Source: an uncultured Rhizobiaceae group bacterium (GTDB taxonomy: Bacteria; Pseudomonadota; Alphaproteobacteria; Rhizobiales; Rhizobiaceae). Taken from it: a stretch of DNA of 8,689 bases. The translations under genes were made by a program, and so were the position numbers. The notes below the pieces were generated by a model. That model was not told the origin of the DNA. It did no database searches and saw nothing but the letters and a program-made list of their open reading frames with translations. Shown here in pieces: positions 1 to 6,563 of this stretch. Numbering within the stretch: the first letter of the stretch is position 1; the number at the start of each line of letters is the position of its first letter. The stretch is taken from NCBI GenBank assembly GCA_938009335.1, contig CALLHT010000181.1, forward strand, positions 1 to 8,689, given 5' to 3'.

Positions 1-1238
1 ACCATAATCAGTAGTGACGTTCCACCGAGGAAAGCCGAAATACCTGCGTTACTCATAAACATTTCAGGCACGAGACATACAAACACGAGATAGATAGCGC
101 CCGCAACCGTGATGCGTGTTAGCACATAGTCGATATATTCAGCAGTTTGGTCACCAGGACGCTTGCCAGGAATAAAACCACCCTGCTGTTTCAGGTTATC
201 AGCTGTGTCTTTCGGGTTGAATACAATCGCAGTGTAGAAGAATGCGAAGAACGCGATCAGTGCACCATAGGTGATGAGATAAAGCGGTTGACCACGACCC
301 AACACACTGGTGAAGGCTAAGAGCCAATCAGGTAGGGATGAGTTTTGCGATCCTGTAAAGCCAGCGGCGGTCAACGGCAATAGAAGCAGTGATGACGCGA
401 AGATTGCCGGAATAACACCTGCAGTGTTCAGTTTTAGCGGCAGATGTGAAGATTGACCTTCCATCATACGGTTGCCGACCTGGCGTTTTGGATATTGGAT
501 CAAAAGCTTCCGCATCGCGCGTTCCACGAAGACTATCAGGAACACAAGCGCAATTGCTACCAGAAGTACAAGGATCATGGTTGGTGTAGAAACAATACCC
601 TGACGACCCTGCTCTAAGAGCTGAGCAATCGCAGATGGCATTGCTGCAACGATGCCCGCAAAGATGATCAGTGAAATACCATTGCCGATACCGCGAGCTG
701 TAACCTGTTCACCCAACCACATCAGGAACATGGTACCGCCAACAAGGGTCAACACGGTTGAAAGCCTAAAGAACCAGCCTGGATCCTCCACAATGCCTTG
801 GCTCGCCTCAAGACCAATCGCAATGCCGTAAGCCTGCAACGTGCCGAGAATAACCGTGCCATAGCGCGTATATTGGTTAATAACTTTACGCCCCTGCTCG
901 CCTTCTTTCTTGAGTTGCTCAAGCGTTGGCACAACAGACGTCATCAACTGCATGATAATGGAGGCCGAGATATACGGCATGATTCCCAGCGCAAAAATGG
1001 CTAGGCGCTCAATTGCTCCACCATTGAAGACGTTGAGAAGGCCAACAGCACCTTGTGCCTGACCTTCAAAAGCCTGCGCATATGCAGCAAAATTAATACC
1101 TGGAAGCGGGATATACGTTCCCAAACGATATACAATCAAAGCCCCTAGGGTGAACCAAATACGCTTCTTAAGCTCATCAGCTTTAGAGAAGGTTGAAAAG
1201 CTCAAATTAGCGGCAAGTTGTTCAGCGGCTGATGCCAT
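1..1238 (-). CDS. secY: Protein translocase subunit SecY, 3' end cut by window edge
   Basis: SecY is the channel-forming subunit of the SecYEG translocon in the inner membrane, which exports unfolded proteins and inserts membrane proteins. Reading from the ATG at 1238 gives 412 uninterrupted codons up to the window edge. The family is usually about 440-455 residues, so only the end of TM10 and the cytoplasmic tail are missing. Visible hallmarks are LPGINF (about 45-50), GLLNVFNGGAIERLAIFALG (about 66-85, plug/TM2 region) followed by IMPYISASIIMQL, the cytoplasmic loop KKEGEQGRKVINQYTRYGT (about 110-128), GNGISLIIFAGI (about 185-196), LPLKLNTAGVIPAIF (about 266-280), QQGGFIPGKRPG (about 351-362) and FLGGTSLLIM at the edge. 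A GGGAG Shine-Dalgarno lies about 7 bases before the ATG. It is the last gene of the spc cluster here, 86 bases after rplO and behind a hairpin. Identification is certain from sequence and position. Confidence 0.97.
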   Translation of the reverse strand, partial: MASAAEQLAANLSFSTFSKADELKKRIWFTLGALIVYRLGTYIPLPGINFAAYAQAFEGQAQGAVGLLNVFNGGAIERLAIFALGIMPYISASIIMQLMTSVVPTLEQLKKEGEQGRKVINQYTRYGTVILGTLQAYGIAIGLEASQGIVEDPGWFFRLSTVLTLVGGTMFLMWLGEQVTARGIGNGISLIIFAGIVAAMPSAIAQLLEQGRQGIVSTPTMILVLLVAIALVFLIVFVERAMRKLLIQYPKRQVGNRMMEGQSSHLPLKLNTAGVIPAIFASSLLLLPLTAAGFTGSQNSSLPDWLLAFTSVLGRGQPLYLITYGALIAFFAFFYTAIVFNPKDTADNLKQQGGFIPGKRPGDQTAEYIDYVLTRITVAGAIYLVFVCLVPEMFMSNAGISAFLGGTSLLIM

Positions 1239-1275
1239 AATAGTCTCCCGGATCCAGCTATCGATGGAACATAAG

Positions 1276-1306
1276 GGTTTCGGCCGTCAATTGCGAGGCC
1301 GAAACC
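1276..1306 (-). repeat. Perfect 10-bp inverted repeat between rplO and secY
   Basis: The arms at 1276-1285 (ggtttcggcc) and 1297-1306 (ggccgaaacc) are exact reverse complements separated by an 11-base loop. The minus-strand transcript would therefore form a strong GC-rich hairpin between the rplO stop and the secY ATG. On the minus strand it is followed by CTTATGTTCC, not a U-tract, so it does not look like a standard intrinsic terminator. It might attenuate or process the message, or stabilise the upstream RNA, and so set SecY output apart from the ribosomal proteins. The repeat is directly visible; the role is inference. Confidence 0.7.
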
Positions 1307-1324
1307 GAATTTTGGGATCAATTT

Positions 1325-1816
1325 TTAAGCGTCTTCACCAGAAGATGCTTCAGCAGGAGCAAGAACAGTTACCTTGCCACCAGCTTTTTCGATTTTCTCA
1401 ATTGCAGCTTTAGACGCACCGGCTACTTCGCAAGTGAGTTTCGCTGACAATTCACCGTCAGAAAGGATGCGAACGCCGTCCCCTGCGCGGCGAAGAACGC
1501 CTGCCTCAACAAGAAGCTCTGCAGTGATCGTTGCTTTTGCATCCAGTTTCTTAGCATCGATTGCGGTTTGCAAACGAGCAAGAGAAACGGTCTGATAGTT
1601 TTTCGTGAACATAGCGTTCGAGAAGCCGCGCTTTGGAAGGCGACGATAGATTGGCATTTGACCGCCTTCAAAGCCCTTGATTGCCACACCTGAACGTGAC
1701 TTCTGGCCTTTTACGCCGCGACCGCCGGTTTTGCCCTTGCTTGAGCCAATACCGCGACCAACACGACGGCGAGACTTGGAAGAGCCCGCATTATCTGTGA
1801 TTTCGTTGAGTTTCAT
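1325..1816 (-). CDS. rplO: 50S ribosomal protein L15
   Basis: L15 is a late-assembly protein of the large subunit that binds 23S rRNA through a long, basic, glycine-rich N-terminal extension. The 163-residue product begins MKLNEI and has the typical basic stretch with RRRVGRGIGSSKGKTGGRG (about 17-35), then GFEGGQMPIYRRLPKRGF (about 48-65). The C-terminal globular part ends in an acidic tail (SSGEDA), and the protein is somewhat longer than the 144-residue E. coli protein. A GGAG Shine-Dalgarno sits 8 bases before the ATG. It follows rpmD after 19 bases, the usual spc order L30-L15-SecY. Confidence 0.97.
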   Translation of the reverse strand: MKLNEITDNAGSSKSRRRVGRGIGSSKGKTGGRGVKGQKSRSGVAIKGFEGGQMPIYRRLPKRGFSNAMFTKNYQTVSLARLQTAIDAKKLDAKATITAELLVEAGVLRRAGDGVRILSDGELSAKLTCEVAGASKAAIEKIEKAGGKVTVLAPAEASSGEDA

Positions 1817-1835
1817 CGTTTTAACTCCGCGTCGC

Positions 1836-2030
1836 TTATGCGTTCTCTTCGATGATACGAACCATGTGGCTGACCTTGCGGATCATGCCACGAACGGCTG
1901 GTGTATCTTCGAGAGTCGAACGACGATTCATTTTGTTCAAACCAAGACCGACTAGTGTTGCGCGCTGGTCCGCAGGGCGGCGAAGCGGGCTACCGGTCTG
2001 TTGGATAGTGATTGTCTTTTTAGCAGCCAT
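1836..2030 (-). CDS. rpmD: 50S ribosomal protein L30
   Basis: L30 is a small protein on the large subunit that contacts 23S rRNA. The 64-residue product has the single L30 domain: KTITIQQTGSPLRRPADQ (about 5-22), then LGLNKMNRRSTLEDTPAVRG (about 29-48), then MIRKVSHMVRI (about 49-59). Length matches the bacterial family at about 60 residues. The start lies 11 bases after the rpsE stop, and its Shine-Dalgarno overlaps that stop, which suggests translation coupled to rpsE. Confidence 0.96.
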   Translation of the reverse strand: MAAKKTITIQQTGSPLRRPADQRATLVGLGLNKMNRRSTLEDTPAVRGMIRKVSHMVRIIEENA

Positions 2031-2037
2031 GATCCTA

Positions 2038-2043
2038 CCCCTT
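2038..2043 (-). promoter_or_regulatory. rpmD ribosome-binding site overlapping the rpsE stop
   Basis: On the minus strand the rpsE stop TAA runs straight into GGGG, giving AAGGGG with 7 bases to the rpmD ATG. The last two bases of the stop are part of the Shine-Dalgarno, so a ribosome terminating on rpsE sits on the rpmD start site. Confidence 0.7.
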
Positions 2044-2605
2044 AGTCGTCACTGCCAATCAGGTCACGACGGCGATCCTGAAGAGCTGAGTATTTGATGC
2101 CACGCTGAGCAGCGATGTCTTTCGGGTGCATCTGGTTCTTAAGCGCATCGAATGTTGCACGAACCATGTTGTATGCATTTGAAGAACCAAGCGACTTCGC
2201 AACGATATCCTGAATGCCGAGTGTTTCGAAAACAGCACGCATTGGACCACCGGCGATGATACCAGTACCTGGAGGCGCTGCACGAAGAAGCACTTTACCT
2301 GCACCGTGACGTCCTTTGACATCGTGGTGTAGTGTACGGCCAGAGCGAAGCGGTACGAAAATCATATCGCGCTTGGCTGATTCAGTTGCCTTGCGAATTG
2401 CTTCAGGAACCTCACGAGCCTTACCGTGTCCGAAACCCACGCGACCCTTTTGGTCTCCTACTACGACGAGCGCAGCAAAACCAAAACGACGGCCACCTTT
2501 TACAACCTTGGCAACGCGGTTGATGTGAACGAGCTTATCGACGAATTCGCTATCGCGCTCTTCGCGATCACGGCCTCGTCCGCGATTGTTGTCATTCTGT
2601 GCCAT
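2042..2605 (-). CDS. rpsE: 30S ribosomal protein S5
   Basis: S5 is a small-subunit protein near the decoding region that affects fidelity and forms part of the mRNA entry channel. The 187-residue product starts with a charged, Asn/Arg/Asp-rich extension (about 1-20) that is longer than in E. coli S5 (about 166 residues). The N-terminal dsRNA-binding-like S5 domain follows, with HINRVAKVVKGGRRFGF (about 27-43) and GRVGFGHGKAREVPEAIRKA (about 54-73), and then the C-terminal domain with APPGTGIIAGGPMRAVFE. The loop VAKVVKGG corresponds to the region where spectinomycin-resistance changes map in E. coli; I see no deletion there. AAGGA lies 9 bases before the ATG. The gap from rplR is 39 bases. 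Confidence 0.97.
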   Translation of the reverse strand: MAQNDNNRGRGRDREERDSEFVDKLVHINRVAKVVKGGRRFGFAALVVVGDQKGRVGFGHGKAREVPEAIRKATESAKRDMIFVPLRSGRTLHHDVKGRHGAGKVLLRAAPPGTGIIAGGPMRAVFETLGIQDIVAKSLGSSNAYNMVRATFDALKNQMHPKDIAAQRGIKYSALQDRRRDLIGSDD

Positions 2606-2644
2606 TATCCTAATTCCTTATTCTTTTCCGGTAGCACTGATTAC

Positions 2645-3001
2645 TTAGAACTGCAGGCCGCCTTCACGGGCAGCATCTGCGAGGGCCTTAACGCGGCCGT
2701 GGTAGATGTATCCACCGCGATCAAAAACAACGTCTTTAACGCCTGCTTTTGACGCACGCTCTGCAACCAATTTGCCGATTTCAGCAGCCGCAGCAACATC
2801 ACTACCCTTCTTACCCTTGAAATCTTTATCAAGCGTAGAAGCAGAAGCGAGTGTGTGGCCCTTGGTATCGTCGATTACCTGAGCGTAGATATTCTGAGAA
2901 GAGCGGTACACGCTTAGACGTGGACGGCCATTCGCAACTTTCTTGAGCTGACGACGAACACGGTTCGTACGACGCTGAGCTGTTGTAAGCTTGTTTCCCA
3001 T
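2645..3001 (-). CDS. rplR: 50S ribosomal protein L18
   Basis: L18 binds 5S rRNA and, with L5, attaches it to the large subunit. The 118-residue product is normal length (E. coli 117). It has the basic N-terminus RRTNRVRRQLKKV (about 10-22), then RPRLSVYRSSQNIYAQVIDD (about 26-45), and the conserved end VFDRGGYIYHGRVKALADAA with EGGLQF at the terminus. Its ATG lies 12 bases after the rplF stop, with AGGA 4 bases before the ATG and a second AAGG at the rplF stop itself. Confidence 0.97.
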   Translation of the reverse strand: MGNKLTTAQRRTNRVRRQLKKVANGRPRLSVYRSSQNIYAQVIDDTKGHTLASASTLDKDFKGKKGSDVAAAAEIGKLVAERASKAGVKDVVFDRGGYIYHGRVKALADAAREGGLQF

Positions 3002-3013
3002 AACGTCCTGGCC

Positions 3014-3547
3014 TTACTTCTTCTTGCCTTCCTTGCGGAAGATTGTTTCGTCTGCGTATTTAACGCCCTTGCCTTTATATGGCTCTGGTGGACGGTAAGC
3101 ACGGATTTCTGCAGCAACCTGACCAACCTTTTGCTTATCGATCCCAGTCACAACAATCTCTGTTGGCTTAGGACAAGCAACGGTTACACCTTCAGGCACC
3201 TTGTAGACAACCTCGTGAGAAAACCCCAGAGACAGCTGCACGTCATTGCCCTGCATCGCAGCACGATAACCAACGCCGTTGATTTCCAGTTTCTTCTCAA
3301 AACCGTCTTTAACACCAGTTATGATGTTAGCGACCATTGTACGAGACATGCCCCACTTGGAGCGTGCGTCTTTTGTTTCATCGCGCGGATCAACTTGAAT
3401 CGCGCCATCTTCCATTTTTACCAGAACTTCGTTGTTTACAACAAACTGAAGCTCTCCCTTAGGACCTTTGGCAGTAACCGTCTGGCCCTCAACAGTTGCG
3501 CTAACCCCATCAGGGATACCAACTGGTTTTTTACCTATGCGAGACAT
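3014..3547 (-). CDS. rplF: 50S ribosomal protein L6
   Basis: L6 binds 23S rRNA near the sarcin-ricin loop and the factor-binding site of the large subunit. The product is 177 residues, the same length as E. coli L6, and holds the two tandem L6 repeats. MSRIGKKPVGIPDGV opens the first. The second contains EINGVGYRAAMQGNDVQLSL (about 88-107) and the family signature PEPYKGKGVKYADE (about 153-166), followed by a lysine-rich end. GGTGA lies 6 bases before the ATG. It stands 19 bases after rpsH. Confidence 0.97.
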   Translation of the reverse strand: MSRIGKKPVGIPDGVSATVEGQTVTAKGPKGELQFVVNNEVLVKMEDGAIQVDPRDETKDARSKWGMSRTMVANIITGVKDGFEKKLEINGVGYRAAMQGNDVQLSLGFSHEVVYKVPEGVTVACPKPTEIVVTGIDKQKVGQVAAEIRAYRPPEPYKGKGVKYADETIFRKEGKKK

Positions 3548-3566
3548 CGTTCTTCACCCAGTTCCG

Positions 3567-3968
3567 TTAGAATACACGACAAAGGATTTCGCCACCGACA
3601 TTCTCATCACGCGCCTGATGGTCAGCCATCACGCCTTTTGGTGTTGAAAGAATGTTGATGCCAAGACCGTTCGCGATGTGCGGGATGTTCTTGACTGATG
3701 AATATACACGAAGACCCGGACGTGACACGCGTGAGATTTCACGGATCACAGGAGAACCCTCATAATATTTCAGTTCGATTTCGATCTCAGACTTGCCATT
3801 GCCGAATTCGACAGTTGCATAGTCGCGAATGTAGCCTTCGCTTTTAAGCACTTCACAAACGTTTGCGCGAAGCTTTGAAGCAGGGCTTGATACCTTTGAT
3901 TTGTTGCGCATCAGACCGTTTCTGATGCGAGTCAACATATCGCCGAGTGGATCAGTAATACCAGACAT
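3567..3968 (-). CDS. rpsH: 30S ribosomal protein S8
   Basis: S8 is a primary 16S rRNA-binding protein needed for assembly of the small-subunit platform; in E. coli it also represses the spc operon. The 133-residue product begins MSGITDPLGDMLTRIRNG (about 1-18). It has the C-terminal RNA-binding motif STPKGVMADHQARDENVGGE (about 108-127) and ends ILCRVF, close to the usual 130-133 residues. The start is fixed by a strong Shine-Dalgarno that runs out of the rpsN stop codon. I could not recognise an E. coli-like S8 operator in the window. Confidence 0.97.
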   Translation of the reverse strand: MSGITDPLGDMLTRIRNGLMRNKSKVSSPASKLRANVCEVLKSEGYIRDYATVEFGNGKSEIEIELKYYEGSPVIREISRVSRPGLRVYSSVKNIPHIANGLGINILSTPKGVMADHQARDENVGGEILCRVF

Positions 3969-3974
3969 GCTGTA

Positions 3975-3982
3975 CTCCCCTT
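3975..3982 (-). promoter_or_regulatory. rpsH ribosome-binding site overlapping the rpsN stop
   Basis: The minus strand reads AAGGGGAG, where the first two bases belong to the rpsN TAA. Spacing to the rpsH ATG is 6 bases. It is one of the strongest Shine-Dalgarno matches in the window and implies coupling of S8 to S14 translation. Confidence 0.75.
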
Positions 3983-4286
3983 ACCAGCTTGACTTAACGA
4001 GGCCAGGAACCTGACCGTAATTGCCGAGTTCGCGAAGCGCGATACGAGACATTTTCAATTTGCGGTAGTAACCACGTGGACGGCCTGAGACCTCACAACG
4101 GTTGCGAACACGAATCTTCGAGCCATCACGCGGCAATTCGTTCAGCTTGAGTTGTGCCTTGAAACGCTCTTCCATTGGCAAAGAACGGTTCTTTGTGATT
4201 GCCTTTAGCTCAGCACGCTTATTTGCATGTTTTGCAACAAGCTTCTCACGACGCTTGTTTTTCGTAAATGCGCTAACTTTAGCCAT
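3981..4286 (-). CDS. rpsN: 30S ribosomal protein S14, zinc-independent form
   Basis: S14 binds 16S rRNA in the head of the small subunit near S3 and S10. The 101-residue product is the long, zinc-free form, the same length as E. coli S14. At the place where the short zinc-binding form carries a CxxC pair it reads RNRCEVSGRPRGYYRKLKMS (about 61-80), with a single cysteine. It ends LGNYGQVPGLVKSSW. The gene is 45 bases after rplE, with AGGA 10 bases before the ATG. Zinc-dependent S14 control by a paralog swap would need another gene, which is not in this window. Confidence 0.97.
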   Translation of the reverse strand: MAKVSAFTKNKRREKLVAKHANKRAELKAITKNRSLPMEERFKAQLKLNELPRDGSKIRVRNRCEVSGRPRGYYRKLKMSRIALRELGNYGQVPGLVKSSW

Positions 4287-4331
4287 TTAGTCGATTTCCT
4301 TTCGTTTCACGTTTGCCGTTACTTGCAACCA

Positions 4332-4889
4332 TTATTGGGGGAACGGGAAGTTGAATTCGGTCAAAAGAGCCCGAGCTTCATCATCCGTTTTTGCAGTCGT
4401 ACAAACAATGATGTCCATGCCCCAGATCTGATCTACCTTGTCGTAGTTGATTTCTGGAAACACGATGTGTTCCTTGATGCCCATGGCGAAGTTGCCACGA
4501 CCGTCAAAGCTTTTTGGATTAAGGCCACGGAAGTCACGAACGCGTGGAAGCGCGATTGTAACAAGGCGGTCAATAAAGTCGTACATGCGCGGGCCACGAA
4601 GGGTAACCTTTGCACCAAGCGGCATGCCCTCACGAACCTTAAAGGTCGCGATTGATTTGCGAGCATGAGTAACCTGCGCCTTTTGACCAGCAATCAATGT
4701 GAGGTCGTCAGCAGCGACTTTAGCTTTCTTGGAGTCCTGAGTTGTTTCACCAACACCCATGTTAAGAACGATTTTATCGATCTTAGGAACTTCCATTGGG
4801 TTCTTATAGCCGAATTGCTCGACCATTTTGCCACGGATCTCGTCATTATACTGCTGACGAAGACGCGGTTGATAATTTGCTTCAGCCAT
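4332..4889 (-). CDS. rplE: 50S ribosomal protein L5
   Basis: L5 binds 5S rRNA in the central protuberance and contacts the P-site tRNA and the small subunit. The 185-residue product has the conserved segments PMEVPKIDKIVLNMGVGE (about 31-48), LTLIAGQKAQVTHARKSIA (about 64-82), GMPLGAKVTLRG (about 88-99), IALPRVRDFRGLNPKSFDG (about 112-130), GNFAMGIKEHIVFPEI (about 132-147) and GMDIIVCTTAKTDDEA (about 157-172). Length fits alphaproteobacterial L5. Its ATG lies inside the end of rplX, overlapping by 8 bases (ATGGCTGA). GGAG lies 9 bases upstream inside rplX, so translation is probably coupled. Confidence 0.97.
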   Translation of the reverse strand: MAEANYQPRLRQQYNDEIRGKMVEQFGYKNPMEVPKIDKIVLNMGVGETTQDSKKAKVAADDLTLIAGQKAQVTHARKSIATFKVREGMPLGAKVTLRGPRMYDFIDRLVTIALPRVRDFRGLNPKSFDGRGNFAMGIKEHIVFPEINYDKVDQIWGMDIIVCTTAKTDDEARALLTEFNFPFPQ

Positions 4890-5196
4890 CGATCACTTCT
4901 CCGGACAGTTTTGCGACGCGGACCTTGCGGCCGTCGTCCATGATTTTAAAACCAACGCGAGTGGCCTTACCCTCTTTCGGGTCAACCAATGCTAGGTTTG
5001 ACAATTGAATTGGCGCTTCACGGTTTACGATGCCAGCTTCAGAAGTTTGTGTCTGACGCTGATGGCGCTTCACCATATTGATGCCTTGAACGATCGCCTT
5101 GCCTTCTTTTGGCTTAACGGTGAGGATTTCGCCTTTGCGGCCCTTATCCTTGCCAGTAAGCACGATGACGTTGTCGCCTTTTTTAAGCTTTTGCAT
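4882..5196 (-). CDS. rplX: 50S ribosomal protein L24
   Basis: L24 is an early assembly protein that binds the 5' region of 23S rRNA near the exit tunnel. The 104-residue product opens with the KOW-type motif KGDNVIVLTGKDKGRKGEIL (about 6-25), then GINMVKRHQRQT (about 39-50), and closes with KATRVGFKIMDDGRKVRVAK. Length matches E. coli (104). It starts 11 bases after rplN with AGGAG 8 bases upstream, and its stop overlaps the rplE start. Confidence 0.97.
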   Translation of the reverse strand: MQKLKKGDNVIVLTGKDKGRKGEILTVKPKEGKAIVQGINMVKRHQRQTQTSEAGIVNREAPIQLSNLALVDPKEGKATRVGFKIMDDGRKVRVAKLSGEVIDG

Positions 5197-5204
5197 GTCC
5201 GTCG

Positions 5205-5209
5205 CTCCT
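5205..5209 (-). promoter_or_regulatory. rplX ribosome-binding site overlapping the rplN stop
   Basis: The rplN TAG stop continues as GAG on the minus strand, so AGGAG shares two bases with the stop codon. Spacing to the rplX ATG is 8 bases, which fixes the start and suggests termination-reinitiation coupling. Confidence 0.7.
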
Positions 5210-5576
5210 ACAGCACTTCTGGTGCCAGTGAGATGATCTTCATGTGACGCTTGGCGCGGAGTTCGCGTGGTACAGGCCCGAAAATACGAGTACCTACCGG
5301 CTCACTCTTGTTGTCCACCAATACAGCCGCATTGCCATCGAAGCGGATCACAGAACCATCTGCGCGCTTGACGTCTTTTGCTGTACGAACAACAACTGCC
5401 TTCATCACCTGACCTTTTTTCACACGGCCACGTGGGATAGCCTCTTTAACAGAGACCACGATAATGTCACCAACTGAGGCGTATTTCCGCTTGGAACCGC
5501 CCAGTACCTTGATGCACATAACACGACGTGCGCCGGAGTTATCGGCAACATCGAGATTTGTTTGCATCTGAATCAT
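5208..5576 (-). CDS. rplN: 50S ribosomal protein L14
   Basis: L14 sits on the interface side of the large subunit, binds 23S rRNA, forms bridges to 16S rRNA, and is the docking site for the silencing factor RsfS. The 122-residue product is normal length. It has MIQMQTNLDVADNSGARRVM (1-20), then CIKVLGGSKRKYASVGDII (about 21-39), VKKGQVMKAVVVRTAK (about 53-68), IRFDGNAAVLVD (about 76-87) and GTRIFGPVPRELR (about 95-107). It is the first gene of the spc half. The 63-base space from rpsQ shows no convincing promoter, so it is probably read from upstream. AAGG lies 9 bases before the ATG. Confidence 0.97.
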   Translation of the reverse strand: MIQMQTNLDVADNSGARRVMCIKVLGGSKRKYASVGDIIVVSVKEAIPRGRVKKGQVMKAVVVRTAKDVKRADGSVIRFDGNAAVLVDNKSEPVGTRIFGPVPRELRAKRHMKIISLAPEVL

Positions 5577-5639
5577 GACTGGCTACCTTCTTTTTTCTTG
5601 TACCGGACAGAGTATTCCGCCGGCGCCTGCCAAATTTAG

Positions 5640-5876
5640 TTACGCTTGACCTTCAATAACGGTCCAACGCTTGTCCTTAGAAATCGGACGGCATTCCTCG
5701 ATAAACACCTGATCTCCGACTTTTTTCACATTAGCCTCATCATGGGCCTTGTAATTCTTTGAACGGCGAACTGTCTTCTTGAAGAGCGGATGGATGAACC
5801 GGCGCTCAACTTTGACAACAACGGTCTTGTCGTTCTTGTCGCTTACAACAGTGCCCTGCAAAACGCGTTTTGGCAT
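5640..5876 (-). CDS. rpsQ: 30S ribosomal protein S17
   Basis: S17 is a primary 16S rRNA-binding protein with an OB fold, needed early in small-subunit assembly. The 78-residue product begins MPKRVLQGTVVSDKNDKTVV (1-20). It carries the signature VERRFIHPLFKKTVRRSKNY (about 23-42) and YKAHDEAN (about 42-49), and ends with VGDQVFIEECRPISKDKRW (about 53-71). It is slightly shorter than E. coli S17 (84) through a clipped tail. It is the last gene of the S10 half, 22 bases after rpmC, with AAGGA about 10 bases before the ATG. Confidence 0.97.
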   Translation of the reverse strand: MPKRVLQGTVVSDKNDKTVVVKVERRFIHPLFKKTVRRSKNYKAHDEANVKKVGDQVFIEECRPISKDKRWTVIEGQA

Positions 5877-5898
5877 GTCTCTACTTTCCTTCTAAGGC

Positions 5899-6102
5899 TC
5901 ACGCCTTGGCTTCTGCAGACTGCTTCTCAGCAGCAATTGTGTGAATGCGTGCAATGTCCCGGCGAACCTGGCGCATGCGTGCACTGTTTTCCAGCTGGCC
6001 AGTGGCCCCCTGGAAGCGCAGATTAAACTGCTCTTTCTTCAGGGCTTCGAGCTCATCAGAAAGCTCATCAGCCGTTTTAAGTCTTAGATCGCTGGCTTTC
6101 AT
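5899..6102 (-). CDS. rpmC: 50S ribosomal protein L29
   Basis: L29 sits at the polypeptide exit site, next to L23, and helps form the docking site for trigger factor and SRP. The 67-residue product is a two-helix hairpin in pattern: KASDLRLKTADELSDELEAL (2-21), then LKKEQFNLRFQGATGQLENS (21-40), then ARMRQVRRDIARIHTI (41-56), with an Ala-rich tail. AAGGG lies 9 bases before the ATG. It is 19 bases after rplP. Confidence 0.96.
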   Translation of the reverse strand: MKASDLRLKTADELSDELEALKKEQFNLRFQGATGQLENSARMRQVRRDIARIHTIAAEKQSAEAKA

Positions 6103-6121
6103 CGCCTAGTTCCCTTCTCGA

Positions 6122-6535
6122 TTATTCAGCGATACGCTGAACAAAGCGTGTCTTGATTGGCAGCTTGCGGCCACCCAAACGAAGTGCTTCACGAGCGATT
6201 TCTTCTGACACACCATCAATTTCAAACATGACCCGGCCCGGTTTAACACGGCAAGCCCAATAGTCTGGAGAACCTTTACCCTTACCCATCCGAACTTCGG
6301 TAGGCTTTGAGGATACAGGTACATCCGGGAAGATGCGGATCCAAACACGACCAGCACGCTTCATGTGACGAGTGATCGCACGACGAGCTGCCTCAATCTG
6401 GCGAGCTGTAATACGTTCTGGCTCCAAAGCTTTGATGCCGTATGCACCAAATGTTAGCTGAGTTCCGCCCTTGGCATTGCCATGGATACGGCCCTTGTGC
6501 TGCTTGCGGAATTTTGTGCGCTTAGGCTGCAACAT
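6122..6535 (-). CDS. rplP: 50S ribosomal protein L16
   Basis: L16 binds 23S rRNA near the A site and helps position aminoacyl-tRNA. The 137-residue product starts MLQPKRTKFRKQHKGR. It has the family motifs AYGIKALEPERITARQIEAA (31-50), then RRAITRHMKRAGRVWIRIFP (51-70), KPTEVRMGKGKGSPDYW (about 77-93) and an end PIKTRFVQRIAE that is typical of Alphaproteobacteria. R82 is the counterpart of E. coli Arg81, the residue hydroxylated by YcfD; whether that happens here is unknown. The Shine-Dalgarno is weak (GGGA, about 10 bases before the ATG). The gap from rpsC is 28 bases. Confidence 0.97.
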   Translation of the reverse strand: MLQPKRTKFRKQHKGRIHGNAKGGTQLTFGAYGIKALEPERITARQIEAARRAITRHMKRAGRVWIRIFPDVPVSSKPTEVRMGKGKGSPDYWACRVKPGRVMFEIDGVSEEIAREALRLGGRKLPIKTRFVQRIAE

Positions 6536-6563
6536 TGTTTTTAATCCCGTTTATCTATTCTGC

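Noticed and set aside
1258..1272. A tiny leader ORF before secY (ATG at 1272, four residues)
   Set aside because: It has no Shine-Dalgarno (a hairpin arm lies immediately upstream), and a four-codon ORF is expected by chance.
1276..1306. The rplO-secY hairpin as a rho-independent terminator
   Set aside because: No T-run follows the stem on the coding strand, and secY continues the operon normally, so only the inverted repeat itself is reported.
3131..3658. A 175-residue plus-strand ORF opposite rplF and rpsH
   Set aside because: It is antisense to two certain genes, crosses their junction, has no recognisable domain and reads like back-translated ribosomal codons.
4227..4655. A 142-residue plus-strand ORF opposite rpsN and rplE
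   Set aside because: It is antisense to two well-supported ribosomal genes, with no family resemblance and no convincing ribosome-binding site.
4882..4960. An E. coli-like S8 autoregulatory site near the rplX/rplE junction
   Set aside because: I could not find by eye a hairpin resembling the S8-binding helix of 16S rRNA; a structural search would be needed to claim one.
5577..5639. A promoter for the spc half between rpsQ and rplN
   Set aside because: On the minus strand TTGGCA is followed by AATACT only 11 bases later, too close for a sigma-70 promoter, and no better pair is visible. The short CCGG repeats there give at most a 4-5 bp stem.
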